Assembly (NCBI RefSeq): GCF_023631325.1
Contig: NZ_JALQDG010000040.1
Span: 228,722-292,721, forward strand
Direction: 5' to 3'
Source: Caballeronia sp. INDeC2
GTDB taxonomy: Bacteria; Pseudomonadota; Gammaproteobacteria; Burkholderiales; Burkholderiaceae
DNA length: 64,000 nucleotides
Shown here in pieces: positions 8,285 to 17,004 of this stretch (its first letter is position 1; each line of letters starts with the position of its first letter). Under the pieces are notes generated by a model. The model did not search any database. It was not told the DNA's origin and saw only the letters and a program-made list of their open reading frames with translations. Made by a program: the position numbers and the translations under genes.

Positions 8285-8974
8285 ATGCGACCCACCGACT
8301 CCGACGTTTCTCCGGCCCTCGAATGCCGCCGCCTCACGAAGAACTATCGCGGCGGCCGCGTCGTGCTCGACGCGCTCGACTTCGCGCTCGGCGCGGGCGA
8401 GTTCGTCGCGATCATGGGCGATTCGGGCGTCGGCAAATCCACGCTGCTAAATCTGATCGCGGGTCTCGATACCGCCGACAGCGGCGACGTGCTGATCGAC
8501 GGCACGTCGATCTCGACGCTCTCCGACGACGCCGCCACCCGCCTGCGCCGGCAAAAGCTCGGCTTCGTATTCCAGGCGTTTCATGTCCTGCCGCATTTGA
8601 CGCTGTATCAGAACGTGGCGGTTCCGCTGCTGTTGAACGGCATGCCGCCCGCGCCGGCGCACGCGATGCTCGCGGCGGTCGGCCTCGACGGACGCGGCGG
8701 CGACATGCCGCGTCAGCTTTCCGGCGGCGAACTGCAACGTGTGGCGATTGCGCGGGCGCTGGTGCATCGGCCGCGTCTTTTGCTCGCCGACGAACCCACC
8801 GGCAATCTCGATCCGCAGACCGCGCACGAAGTGCTCGCATTGCTGCGCGCCGAAACCCAGGCGACGCGCGCCGCGACGGTGATGGTCACGCATTCGGAAG
8901 CGGCCGCTGCGTTTGCCGATCGCATCGTGATTCTGAGTGATGGCGCGCTGCACGCCGCGACGCTCGCGCGATGA
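8285..8974 (+). CDS. ABC transporter ATPase, LolD/MacB type
   Basis: A 229-residue ATP-binding subunit. It has Walker A GDSGVGKST, signature LSGGELQRVAIARAL, Walker B LLLADEPTGNLD and an H-loop VTHS. The FQAFHVLPHLT stretch and overall form place it in the LolD/MacB group that powers FtsX-type permeases. ATG 8285 begins the conserved domain; an upstream in-frame ATG at 8210 would add 25 non-conserved residues, and neither has a strong ribosome-binding site. The stop overlaps the permease start by 4 nt (ATGA), so the two subunits are translationally coupled. Confidence 0.85.
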   Translation: MRPTDSDVSPALECRRLTKNYRGGRVVLDALDFALGAGEFVAIMGDSGVGKSTLLNLIAGLDTADSGDVLIDGTSISTLSDDAATRLRRQKLGFVFQAFHVLPHLTLYQNVAVPLLLNGMPPAPAHAMLAAVGLDGRGGDMPRQLSGGELQRVAIARALVHRPRLLLADEPTGNLDPQTAHEVLALLRAETQATRAATVMVTHSEAAAAFADRIVILSDGALHAATLAR

Positions 8975-11514
8975 GCGATATCGCGGTCAAGCGCCTCCAA
9001 TTCGACACGCTCACGCGCTGGCTGCTCGGCGCGCAGTGGCGCAGTCAGCGGGGCCGCGCGCTCGTCGCCATGCTGACCATCGCGCTGGGCGTCGGGCTGG
9101 GCTATGCCGTGCAACTTATCAACGGCGCGGCGTTCAACGAGTTTTCCGCTGCCGCGCGCAGCCTGTCGGGGCAAGCGGACTTGCAGGTGCGCGGCGCGCA
9201 GCCTTTCATCGACGAGAACATTTATCCGCAACTCGCGACGCATGCGGGCGTTGCGGTCGCGAGTCCGGTGCTCGAAGTCGACACCGCCGTGCCCGGCAAA
9301 AGCGCGCCGCTCAAGGTGCTCGGCATCGACGTGTTCCGCGCGAAACGCGTCGCGCCGGACCTGACCGGCGTGCCGTCGCCGAACGCATCTCTCGATGTGC
9401 TCGCAGGCGACGCGATCTTCCTTTCTTCGGCCGCACAGACATGGCTCGGCGCGCACGATGGCGGACAGGTCCAGTTGCAGAGCGGCACGTCGCCGGTGAC
9501 GCTGCGTGTCGCGGGCGGCATCGCGCGCGTGCGTGCCGGTCAGCGCATCGCCGTGATGGACATCGCGGCCGTGCAGACGCACTTCGCGCTCGCGGGCAAG
9601 CTGTCGCGCATCGATCTGCAACTCGCGCGCGGCGTCGATCGCGATGCGTTCCGGCAGACGCTGCAACGCGAACTCGGCGGGCGGCTCGTCGTGACGGAAA
9701 CGCAGGACATCGAAAGCCGCACCGACCGGCTGTCGCGCGCGTATCGCATCAACATGAACGTGCTCGCGCTCGTCGCGCTTTTCACCGGCGCGTTTCTCGT
9801 GTTCTCGACGCAGGCCGCGGGCGTCGTGCGCCGCCGCGCGCAGTTCGCGATGCTGCGCGTGCTCGGCATGACGCGCGCGACGCTCGTGCGGCAGATCATG
9901 CTCGAAGGCGCGCTGCTCGGCGTCGTGGGTGGCGTGCTTGGCATCGCGCTCGGCTTCACGGTCGCGGCGCTCGCGCTGCGCTTTTTCGGCAGCGATCTCG
10001 GCGGCGGCTATTTCCCGGGCGTCGAACCGCGCGTGGTGTTCGAGCCGGTCGCGAGCGCGATTTTTCTCGCGCTCGGCATCGGCGTCGCCCTCGCGGGCAC
10101 GCTCGTTCCCGCGCTCGAAGCGGCGCGCACGCGTCCCGCGCCGGCACTCAAGGCGGGCAGCGAAGAAGCCGCGCTCGCGCCGCTCGGCAGGCCGTGGCCC
10201 GCGCTCGCGTGTCTGGCGCTCGGCGCCGCGCTGACGCAGGCGCCGCCCGTCTTCGATACGCCGATCGCCGGATATGCCGCCGTCGCACTGTTGCTCGTCG
10301 GCGGCATTGCGCTGATGCCGCGTCTCACGGCGATCGTGTTTCGTCGCGCGATGAAGCCGAAGAGCGCCGTCGCGACGCTCGCGCTCGCGCGTCTCGCAAA
10401 TGCGCCGGGGCAGGCGTCGATCGCGATGGGCGGCGTGCTGTCGAGCTTCACGCTGATCGTCGCGATGGCGATCATGGTGACGAGCTTTCGCGTGTCGGTG
10501 GAAGACTGGCTCGCGCATCTGCTGTCGGCGGATCTTTACGTGCGCATGGCGGCGACTGGCGACACGGGCGGCTTGCAGCCCGATCAGCAGATGCAGCTCG
10601 CCGCGGCGAACGGCGTCGCGCATGCGGCGTTCACGCGGGCGTCGAAACTCACGCTCGATGCCGCGAAACCGTCCGTGGCATTGATCGCCCGCGAACTCGA
10701 CGCCGCCGATCCCGGCGCGACCTTGCAGATGACCGGCGAGGTGCTGCCGCCTGCTTCATGGCGCGCCGATGAAACGCCGGTCTGGGCCTCGGAAGCGATG
10801 GCCGATCTGTACGGCTATCGCGTGGGCGAGCGCGTGAGCTTGCCTGTCGGCGGCGCGAACGAGCGCTTCGTCGTCGCGGGAATCTGGCGCGACTACGTGC
10901 GGCAGACGGGCGCGCTGCAAATGCGTATCGCCGATTACCGCCGTCTCACCGGCGACACGACCGCGACCGATGTCGCGATCACGTTGCGCGCGGGTTCGAG
11001 CGCGGCGCAGGTCATCGACGCGATCAGGAAACTTCCCTTCGGCGATACGCTCGAGTTCTCAGAGCCCGGCGAGATTCGCGGGCGCACGCTGACCATCTTC
11101 GATCGCAGTTTCGCCGTGACGTACCTGCTGGAAGCGGTGGCGATCGTGATCGGTCTGTTCGGCGTCGGCGCGACGCTTTCGATGCAGACGCTCGCGCGCT
11201 CGCGCGAATTCGGCATGCTGCGGCACGTCGGCGTGACGCGCACGCAGATTCTCGCGTTGCTGGCATCCGAAGCGGGATGGCTCACGCTGCTCGGCATCGC
11301 GATGGGCTGCGTGCTCGGCTTCGCGATCAGCCTGATTCTCGTGTTCGTCGTGAATCCGCAGTCGTTTCACTGGAGCATGTCGCTCCATGTTCCGTGGGCG
11401 ATGATCGCGGTCATCGCGTGCGTGATGCTGGCGTCGTCGTGCGCGACGGCGGTGCTGTCGGGCCGCCGCGCCGTGTCCGTCGATGCGGTGCGCGCGGTGC
11501 GGGAGGACTGGTGA
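8971..11514 (+). CDS. FtsX-family ABC permease (double FtsX domain)
   Basis: An 847-residue membrane subunit. One helix near residues 28-50 is followed by a large periplasmic domain to about 255, then an FtsX helix cluster (about 258-380 and 410-450). A second periplasmic domain and a second FtsX cluster (about 715-840, with FGVGATLSMQTLARSREFGMLRHVG) complete it. This two-half layout matches YbbP/AttF-AttG-like permeases, which act on lipoproteins, lipids or secreted proteins and do not form a pore like importers. It is coupled to the ATPase by a 4-nt overlap, and its stop overlaps the start of the next gene by 1 nt. Confidence 0.8.
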   Translation: MSDIAVKRLQFDTLTRWLLGAQWRSQRGRALVAMLTIALGVGLGYAVQLINGAAFNEFSAAARSLSGQADLQVRGAQPFIDENIYPQLATHAGVAVASPVLEVDTAVPGKSAPLKVLGIDVFRAKRVAPDLTGVPSPNASLDVLAGDAIFLSSAAQTWLGAHDGGQVQLQSGTSPVTLRVAGGIARVRAGQRIAVMDIAAVQTHFALAGKLSRIDLQLARGVDRDAFRQTLQRELGGRLVVTETQDIESRTDRLSRAYRINMNVLALVALFTGAFLVFSTQAAGVVRRRAQFAMLRVLGMTRATLVRQIMLEGALLGVVGGVLGIALGFTVAALALRFFGSDLGGGYFPGVEPRVVFEPVASAIFLALGIGVALAGTLVPALEAARTRPAPALKAGSEEAALAPLGRPWPALACLALGAALTQAPPVFDTPIAGYAAVALLLVGGIALMPRLTAIVFRRAMKPKSAVATLALARLANAPGQASIAMGGVLSSFTLIVAMAIMVTSFRVSVEDWLAHLLSADLYVRMAATGDTGGLQPDQQMQLAAANGVAHAAFTRASKLTLDAAKPSVALIARELDAADPGATLQMTGEVLPPASWRADETPVWASEAMADLYGYRVGERVSLPVGGANERFVVAGIWRDYVRQTGALQMRIADYRRLTGDTTATDVAITLRAGSSAAQVIDAIRKLPFGDTLEFSEPGEIRGRTLTIFDRSFAVTYLLEAVAIVIGLFGVGATLSMQTLARSREFGMLRHVGVTRTQILALLASEAGWLTLLGIAMGCVLGFAISLILVFVVNPQSFHWSMSLHVPWAMIAVIACVMLASSCATAVLSGRRAVSVDAVRAVREDW

Positions 11515-12599
11515 TGCGCGTCCTGCTTCTCACGTGGCTGTTGTCCTCGCTGGCCGCATTCGCGGGCGAACCGGCGTTCGCGCCCGTCACGCCCGGACAC
11601 GCGATCGAGTGGCCGAAGGATACCGGCGCGCATCCGCCGTATCGCACGGAATGGTGGTACGCGACCGGCTGGCTGGAGACGCCGGATCATCAGCCTCTCG
11701 GTTTTCAGATCACGTTTTTTCGCTCGAACACGGGACAGAAGCCGGGCGCGAGCGCGTTCGATCCGTCCCAACTGATCATCGCGCACGCGGCGCTGTCCGA
11801 TCCCGCGTATGGACGCCTCGTGCACGATCAGAACGTCGCGCGGCAGGGCTTCGGCCTTGCGTATGCGAAAGAAGGCAACACCGACGTCAAGCTCGACGCG
11901 TGGCGCATGACGCGCGAGGCGGATGGCCGTTATTCCGTCATCGCCGATGCCGCCGGTTTCGCGCTCCGTCTCACCTTCACGCCGACGCAGCCGCCGATGA
12001 TCCAGGGCGAGCAAGGCTATTCGCGCAAGGGGCCGTCGCCGAAACAGGCGAGCTACTACTACAGCGAGCCGCAACTACAGGTCGCGGGTAACGTTACGCG
12101 GCCATCGGCATCGGGGAAGGCGAATGCGAGCGTCGCCGTGACGGGCCGCGCGTGGCTCGATCACGAATGGTCGAGCACGCTGTTGTCAGCCGATGCGGCC
12201 GGCTGGGACTGGCTAGGCGCCAATCTCGGCGATGGCTCCGCACTGATGGCCTTCAAGGTCCGCGCGCGCGACGGACACGCGGTCTGGGCGCACGCCGCGC
12301 TCCGCGATCGCGACGGGCGGATGCAGCGCTTCGGCCCGGGCGATGTCGAGTTCACGCCCGAACGGCAATGGCGCTCGCCGCGCACGAACACGGTTTATCC
12401 GGTGGCGATGAACGTGCGGGTCGGCGCGATGCGCTGGCGGCTGAATCCGCTCATCGACGATCAGGAGCTCGACTCGCGCGATTCGACCGGGGCGTTGTAT
12501 TGGGAAGGCGCGGTGACGCTGACCGGCGACGGCGGGAAGGGCCGCGGGTATCTGGAACTGACCGGATATGCGAAGACGCTGGACGTGGAGAAGCGGTGA
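11514..12599 (+). CDS. AttH/CrtC-like secreted lipocalin-type protein
   Basis: A 361-residue protein with an N-terminal signal peptide (MRVLLLTWLLSSLAAFAG) and a double lipocalin-like CrtC/AttH domain. Family markers include RTEWWYATGWL, FQITFFR and RAWLDHEWSS. ATG 11514 has GGAGG 8 nt upstream and overlaps the permease stop. In AttEFGH-like operons such a protein accompanies the ATPase and FtsX permease; homologues include carotenoid 1,2-hydratase, but no carotenoid genes are nearby, so a hydratase role is not assumed. It probably works in the periplasm with the ABC complex, perhaps on lipids. Confidence 0.78.
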   Translation: MRVLLLTWLLSSLAAFAGEPAFAPVTPGHAIEWPKDTGAHPPYRTEWWYATGWLETPDHQPLGFQITFFRSNTGQKPGASAFDPSQLIIAHAALSDPAYGRLVHDQNVARQGFGLAYAKEGNTDVKLDAWRMTREADGRYSVIADAAGFALRLTFTPTQPPMIQGEQGYSRKGPSPKQASYYYSEPQLQVAGNVTRPSASGKANASVAVTGRAWLDHEWSSTLLSADAAGWDWLGANLGDGSALMAFKVRARDGHAVWAHAALRDRDGRMQRFGPGDVEFTPERQWRSPRTNTVYPVAMNVRVGAMRWRLNPLIDDQELDSRDSTGALYWEGAVTLTGDGGKGRGYLELTGYAKTLDVEKR

Positions 12600-12603
12600 C
12601 GCA

Positions 12604-13767
12604 TCAGGCGACCAGCCCGATCGCTTCGCGCACGCCCGCCGCAACCCAGCGGCTCTTGCCCGCGCGTTTCGCTTCGTAGAGCGCGTTGTCGGCGTCGCGC
12701 AGCACGCCGTCGAGCTCGTCGTGATGATGGTCGAACATCGCAATGCCGATGCTCACGCCGATTGCGAGCGTGACGCCGCCATCGGTGAGAAAGGGCTTCG
12801 ACAGTTCGCGCACGATGACATCGGGCAGCGCGAGCGGATCGGCGTGCGGCGGCGTGACGATCACGAACTCGTCGCCGCCGAGCCGCGCGACCAGCGATCC
12901 TTCTCCCGACAGATGCCGCAAGCGCCGCGCGGCGAGCGCGAGCAGCGTGTCGCCGACTTCGTGCCCGTGCGCATCGTTGACGGCCTTGAAGCCGTCGAGA
13001 TCGAGATAGAGCAGAGCGGTGCCCGCGCTGTCACGCGCACGGCCGGATTGGCGCGAGCGCACCGCCTGAAAGAGCCCCGCGCGATTCAGAAGGCCGGTCA
13101 GTTCGTCATGGCGCGCGCGGCGGTCGTTTTCCTGCTCGGCCTTCATCGTCGAGACGAGCATGCCGTTCAGACGCCAGGCCGCGGCGCTCATCGCGAAGAG
13201 ATAAAACGGAATTTGCAGCAACGTGAGCCAGAGCGTCGGCTCGCCCGCCAGTAACGCGCCGATGCAGCACGGCCCGAGCGACAGAAAGATCATCACCGCG
13301 ACGAGACGCGGCGCGCCGAAATTGCGGAAGCAGATGCCGCCGACCATCGCGGCCGCGGACAGAAACGAGAGCGTCGCGGCGATCCAGTCGCCCGATAGCA
13401 CGGAGACGAGGGCGCCGTAGCCGACCGTCGCGCCCCAGAGCGGCGCAAGCAGCACGTAGGTGTCGGTCAGCGTCGATTTGCGCGCGCGTGCGCGACGCCG
13501 CGCGATGACGAGCACGCACAGCCGCACGAAGCACACGGCGATTTCGAGCGCGAGCCAGATGTGGAAAGCGTTCGTCGGATGCCGGCGATCCAGCACCCAC
13601 GCGACGGCGACCGTGTTCAACACGCCGCCCGCGAAAATCGGCAGCGTCCCGAACAGGCTTCCGACGAGGGCGACGCGGATCGCGCGGGGGATATCGGCTC
13701 CCGCGTGCAGCAACCACGTCGCCGCGCGTCCGCGAGGCAGGGTGAACACCTCAGTTTGTTGGTCCAT
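12604..13767 (-). CDS. membrane-bound diguanylate cyclase (GGDEF)
   Basis: A 387-residue protein with about six hydrophobic segments between residues 30 and 205 and a GGDEF domain from about 212. The active site is intact: LYLDLDGFKAVND and GGDEF at 297-301, so it should make cyclic di-GMP. The residues just before GGDEF (SGEGSLVARL) lack the RxxD inhibitory site, so product inhibition through that site is unlikely. ATG 13767 follows a modest GGA site and starts a sensible protein; upstream extension to 13887 is non-conserved. It converges with the AttH gene (4 bp between stops). Confidence 0.82.
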   Translation of the reverse strand: MDQQTEVFTLPRGRAATWLLHAGADIPRAIRVALVGSLFGTLPIFAGGVLNTVAVAWVLDRRHPTNAFHIWLALEIAVCFVRLCVLVIARRRARARKSTLTDTYVLLAPLWGATVGYGALVSVLSGDWIAATLSFLSAAAMVGGICFRNFGAPRLVAVMIFLSLGPCCIGALLAGEPTLWLTLLQIPFYLFAMSAAAWRLNGMLVSTMKAEQENDRRARHDELTGLLNRAGLFQAVRSRQSGRARDSAGTALLYLDLDGFKAVNDAHGHEVGDTLLALAARRLRHLSGEGSLVARLGGDEFVIVTPPHADPLALPDVIVRELSKPFLTDGGVTLAIGVSIGIAMFDHHHDELDGVLRDADNALYEAKRAGKSRWVAAGVREAIGLVA

Positions 13768-14030
13768 GTTGGATTCCGGCGGCGGTCCGGCGATGGCTGA
13801 ACCCTCGCGGGAAAGCCAGACCACATATCGGATTACGGTCGTTCGCATCGAAACTTTAGGCGCGCTGCCGCTGCTGGAAAGCGGCAATCGGGACTGGAGG
13901 CACGATAAAAATTATTCATTCGGCGGGCGATCTTGACATTTTGTCCGCATCGCGGGCTCCCGCATCCGCTCAGGGACTGCGCCGAAATAGGGCGTGAACT
14001 TACAACCTGCTGACGCGCAGGGACTACGTT

Positions 14031-14049
14031 GAGAATGATTCGCGTTTAC
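14031..14049 (+). promoter_or_regulatory. Fur-box-like iron-repression site upstream of the sigma factor
   Basis: The 19-mer gagaatgattcgcgtttac matches the Fur consensus (gataatgataatcattatc) at 12 of 19 positions, with the left half nearly complete. It lies 39 bp upstream of the sigma-factor start, where Fur control of siderophore sigma factors is expected. The surrounding 320-bp gap (13768-14087) has no other clear element; TTGACA at 13933 has no matching -10. Confidence 0.5.
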
Positions 14050-14087
14050 GCTAACTTTCCGAGTCCTACGGAAGTGGAGCACGATCT

Positions 14088-14750
14088 ATGGCTTACATGC
14101 GCGTCCAGCCGGCATCGTCGATGCGTTCTTCGACCTCGCCGCCGCCTTCGAATCTGTCTCTCGATACACATTGGGCCGAGCCGGTGCCTGAGCGGTCATC
14201 GGCGGGGCCGAGCCTGCTCGATATCGCCGTCGCCAATCGGCAGATGCTCGTGAACATGGCGCGCGGTGTCGTCGGATGCGCGAGCCGCGCCGAGGACGTG
14301 GTGCACGACGTCTTCGTGCATCTCATCGACTTGCCGCAACAGGACGCGGTGCGTCAGCCGATGGGCTACATCGCCCGCATGGTGCGCAATGCGTCGATCG
14401 ACGCGTGCCGGCGGCAAAGCCTCGAAAACATCTATCGCGCGGACGAGGAGGACGGCCTCGACGTGCCCTCGCAGGAACTCACGCCCGAAGCGCGCGTGCA
14501 GGCGCGCGACACGCTGCGCCGTGTCTGCGATGCGCTCGCGCAGTTGCCCGACCGCAGCCGCACCGCGTTCGAAATGGTTCGCTTAGGCGAAGAGACGCTG
14601 CAGAGCACGGCGCGCGCGCTGAATGTTTCGCAGACGCTCGTGCATTTCATGGTGCGCGACGCGCAACAGCATTGCGCCGATTGTCTCGAAGCGCGCGATC
14701 GCAATGTCGCATGTCCCGCGTTCGTCGGCGGGCGGGCGCGCCGGCGGTAA
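14088..14750 (+). CDS. orbS: siderophore extracytoplasmic-function sigma factor (OrbS/PvdS-like)
   Basis: A 220-residue ECF sigma factor. Sigma region 2 spans about 45-110 (GCASRAEDVVHDVFVHLIDL, GYIARMVRNASIDACRR) and region 4 about 145-200 (LAQLPDRSRTAFEMVRL, then ALNVSQTLVHFMV). It belongs to the iron-starvation group (PvdS, OrbS). GGAG lies 8 nt before ATG 14088. No anti-sigma gene or FecR-like partner follows, as in OrbS systems, so control is expected through Fur at the upstream site. It is first in the siderophore locus, and three TAAA-N17-CGTC promoters downstream are its likely targets. Confidence 0.85.
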   Translation: MAYMRVQPASSMRSSTSPPPSNLSLDTHWAEPVPERSSAGPSLLDIAVANRQMLVNMARGVVGCASRAEDVVHDVFVHLIDLPQQDAVRQPMGYIARMVRNASIDACRRQSLENIYRADEEDGLDVPSQELTPEARVQARDTLRRVCDALAQLPDRSRTAFEMVRLGEETLQSTARALNVSQTLVHFMVRDAQQHCADCLEARDRNVACPAFVGGRARRR

Positions 14751-14772
14751 AAAAGCGCGCGCGTCGAACGTC
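14748..14772 (+). promoter_or_regulatory. OrbS-type promoter of the MbtH-transport operon
   Basis: TAAA (14748-14751) and CGTC (14769-14772) are separated by exactly 17 nt, the form known for OrbS/PvdS-dependent promoters. The -35 context GCGGTAAAAA is identical to the one before the first NRPS gene. The element overlaps the sigma-factor stop codon and lies 43 bp upstream of the MbtH start. Confidence 0.7.
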
Positions 14773-14814
14773 TAATCGATAAAGGCCCAATCCGCACCGG
14801 AGAGACACATCACC

Positions 14815-15072
14815 ATGACGCAACAGCAGAACCAGAACCAGAACCACGCAGCGGACGATCTCGTCTACACGGTCGTCATCAACGACGAAGAGCAGTACTC
14901 GATCTGGCCGACTTTCCGCGAAGTGCCCGCGGGCTGGCGCGAAGCCGGCAAGCGCGGCGCGAAGGCCGATTGCCTCGCGTATATCGAGAACACATGGACC
15001 GACATGCGTCCCGCGAGCCTGCGCCGTCACATGGACGCATTGAACGCGCAGGCGAAGTCGCGCCTGAACTGA
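14815..15072 (+). CDS. orbH: MbtH-like NRPS accessory protein
   Basis: An 85-residue MbtH-family protein. The family block is complete: NDEEQYSIWP, VPAGWR, GAKADCLAYI and TWTDMRPASLRRH. MbtH proteins bind adenylation domains and help them fold or activate the amino acid, so this one should serve one or both NRPSs downstream. It is the first gene after the OrbS-type promoter, with a GGAGAG ribosome-binding site before ATG 14815. The N-terminal Gln/Asn-rich stretch (QQQNQNQNQN) is an unremarkable extension. Confidence 0.9.
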   Translation: MTQQQNQNQNHAADDLVYTVVINDEEQYSIWPTFREVPAGWREAGKRGAKADCLAYIENTWTDMRPASLRRHMDALNAQAKSRLN

Positions 15073-15095
15073 TCAGCACGCTGCGAGGATTCAGC

Positions 15096-16094
15096 ATGAC
15101 CGAACTATCCGTGACCGCGCCCGCATTGGCCGATCTGCGCATCGAGCCGGGCCTGCCGGTCGTCGTATCGCCACGTGCGGGCGCCGGCATGACGCTCGCC
15201 GACGCCGCGCCGCTGCTGCATAGCATCGTCGCCGAGTCGCTCGAACGCGCGGGCGGCGTGCGCTTCACCGGCTTTCGCGTCGAGTCGATCGAGGCGTTCC
15301 AGCGCTTCGCCGCGTCGTTCGGCGATCCGCTGATCGGCTACGAGTTCGCATCGACGCCGCGCAGCCAGGTCGAAGGCGCGGTGTACACGTCGACGGAATA
15401 TCCGCCGCATCGCTCGATTCCGCTGCACAACGAGCAGTCGTACACGCGCGAATGGCCGATGCGCATCTGGTTCCACTGCGCGCTCGCCGCACGCTCGGGC
15501 GGCGCAACGCCGATCGCGGACAGCCGGGCGGTGTATCGCGCGCTGTCCGCGTCGCTCGTCGAACGCTTTGCAAAGCGCGAACTGCTGTACGTGCGCAACT
15601 TCGGGCAAGGGCTCGACTTGCCGTGGCAGAACGCATTCGGCACGGAAGATCCGCGCGAAGTCGAGCGGATTTGCGCCGCGCGCGGCATCTCATGCGCATG
15701 GCGCGACAGCGAGGACGGCGAGCGGCTGCTTCGCACGGAGGAGCGCTGTCAGGCGGTCGCGCGCCATCCGCGAACAGGCGACATGGTCTGGTTCAATCAG
15801 GCGAATCTCTTCCATCTGTCGACGCTCGACGAAGACATGCAGGAAGCCCTCGTCGATGCCGTCGGCCTGGACAACGTGCCGCGCAACGTCTTCTACGGCG
15901 ACGGCGCGCCGCTCGAAGCCGACGCGCTCGCCGAGATCCGCGCCGTGCTGGACGACGAGCGCATCACGTTCCCGTGGCTCACGGGCGACGTGCTGATGCT
16001 CGACAACATGCTGACCGCGCACGCGCGCGATCCGTTCGAAGGACCGCGCAAGGTCGTCGTCGCGATGGCGCAGAGCTACCGCGAGGCGCGATGA
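15096..16094 (+). CDS. orbG: TauD/SyrP-type Fe(II)/2-oxoglutarate dioxygenase (aspartate beta-hydroxylase)
   Basis: A 332-residue non-haem iron oxygenase. The iron-binding triad is visible as His111-x-Glu113 (PLHNEQSY) and His309 (MLTAHARDPFEG), with Arg318 (GPRKVV) for 2-oxoglutarate. SyrP and OrbG relatives hydroxylate aspartate at the beta carbon while it is carried on an NRPS, giving an iron-chelating residue. That fits the Asp code in the second module of the first NRPS. ATG 15096 has AGGA 8 nt upstream; longer in-frame starts run into the MbtH gene. The stop overlaps the ATPase start (ATGA). Confidence 0.82.
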   Translation: MTELSVTAPALADLRIEPGLPVVVSPRAGAGMTLADAAPLLHSIVAESLERAGGVRFTGFRVESIEAFQRFAASFGDPLIGYEFASTPRSQVEGAVYTSTEYPPHRSIPLHNEQSYTREWPMRIWFHCALAARSGGATPIADSRAVYRALSASLVERFAKRELLYVRNFGQGLDLPWQNAFGTEDPREVERICAARGISCAWRDSEDGERLLRTEERCQAVARHPRTGDMVWFNQANLFHLSTLDEDMQEALVDAVGLDNVPRNVFYGDGAPLEADALAEIRAVLDDERITFPWLTGDVLMLDNMLTAHARDPFEGPRKVVVAMAQSYREAR

Positions 16095-16906
16095 CACTTC
16101 GTACGGCGCTTCGCGCGCGTTCATTGACGGTCGGCTATCGCGACGACGTTGTGTTGGAGAACCTCGACATCGATATCGCCGCGGGCCGCGTCACCGCGTT
16201 GTGCGGGCCGAACGGCTGCGGCAAGAGCACGCTCCTGCGCACGCTCGCCGGATTGCAGCCCGCGCGCGCGGGCGAAATCGAAGTGAACGGCAAACCGATC
16301 GCGTCGATGCGCCGCCGCGAACTTGCCCGCACGCTCACGATGCTCGCGCAGTTCAACCAGATTCCGGCGGGACTCACCGTGCGCGAGCTCGTCGCGTATG
16401 GACGCTATGCGCACGGCGGCTGGATGCGCGGCCTCACGCGCGCGGATCACGCGGCGATCGATGCGGCGCTCGACGCAAGCGGCCTCGTCGACGACGCCGC
16501 GCGCGATGTCGCCGCGCTCTCGGGCGGCGAGCGGCAGCGCGCGTGGATCGGCATGGCGCTCGCGCAGGAAGCGCCCCTCGTCCTGCTCGACGAACCGACG
16601 ACGTACCTCGACATCCATCACCAACTCGACATCCTGCAGGAATTGCGACGGCTCAATCGCGAGCGCGGACTCACCATCGTGTGGGTGCTGCACGACCTGA
16701 ACCAAGCGGCGGCGTTCTCCGACGAGATCGTGTTGATGCGCGCGGGACGCATCGTCGCGCAAGGCTCGCCCGAGGCGATGATCGATCCGCGTCACTTGCA
16801 GGAGACCTTCGGCGTGCGCATGCTGCGCGTCACGCATCCGCAAACGGGCGCGCCGATGTGCGTGCCCGCTTACGAAAGCGTCGAGCAACGGGATATCGCC
16901 GCATGA
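16091..16906 (+). CDS. orbC: ferric-siderophore ABC transporter ATPase (FhuC/FecE type)
   Basis: A 271-residue ATPase of iron-chelate importers. It has Walker A GPNGCGKST (39-47), signature LSGGERQRAWIGMAL (from 143), Walker B VLLDEPTTYLD (from 164) and the H-loop His201 in WVLHDLNQ. DEPTTYLDIHHQLDIL is typical of FhuC/FecE proteins. It should energise the fused permease two genes downstream and import the ferric siderophore from periplasm to cytosol. Its start overlaps the dioxygenase stop by 4 nt, and its stop overlaps the start of a 33-residue ORF by 4 nt. Confidence 0.88.
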   Translation: MTLRTALRARSLTVGYRDDVVLENLDIDIAAGRVTALCGPNGCGKSTLLRTLAGLQPARAGEIEVNGKPIASMRRRELARTLTMLAQFNQIPAGLTVRELVAYGRYAHGGWMRGLTRADHAAIDAALDASGLVDDAARDVAALSGGERQRAWIGMALAQEAPLVLLDEPTTYLDIHHQLDILQELRRLNRERGLTIVWVLHDLNQAAAFSDEIVLMRAGRIVAQGSPEAMIDPRHLQETFGVRMLRVTHPQTGAPMCVPAYESVEQRDIAA

Positions 16907-17004
16907 CGACACTCGCTACCCGGCGCCGCTGGCGTCGCAAGGCTTCGTTCTGGCAACGCGTGTCGGTCGTGATCGAGCTGATCGTCGGACGCAAAGCCGC
17001 ATGA
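16903..17004 (+). CDS. 33-residue microprotein coupled between ATPase and permease genes
   Basis: A complete ORF opens with ATG overlapping the ATPase stop (ATGA) and ends in TGA overlapping the permease start (ATGA). The product starts MTTLATRRRWRRKASFWQRV and continues into a short hydrophobic stretch (SVVIELIVGRKAA), so it is strongly basic and could form an amphipathic or membrane-associated helix. It may be a real small subunit or regulator of the transporter, or only a coupling ORF that carries ribosomes from the ATPase to the permease gene. I know no named family for it. Confidence 0.5.
   Translation: MTTLATRRRWRRKASFWQRVSVVIELIVGRKAA

Noticed and set aside
8713..10623. Long leftward frame opposite the ABC permease
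   Set aside because: It is Arg/Ala/His-rich low-complexity translation caused by high GC, with no domain, opposite a well-supported gene.
13933..13938. TTGACA as a sigma-70 -35 for the sigma-factor gene
   Set aside because: No acceptable -10 hexamer lies 16-18 nt downstream.
14748..14765. Alternative CGTC at 14762 as the -10 of the MbtH operon promoter
   Set aside because: The spacing from TAAA would be only 10 nt; the CGTC at 14769 gives 17 nt, equal to the other two promoters.
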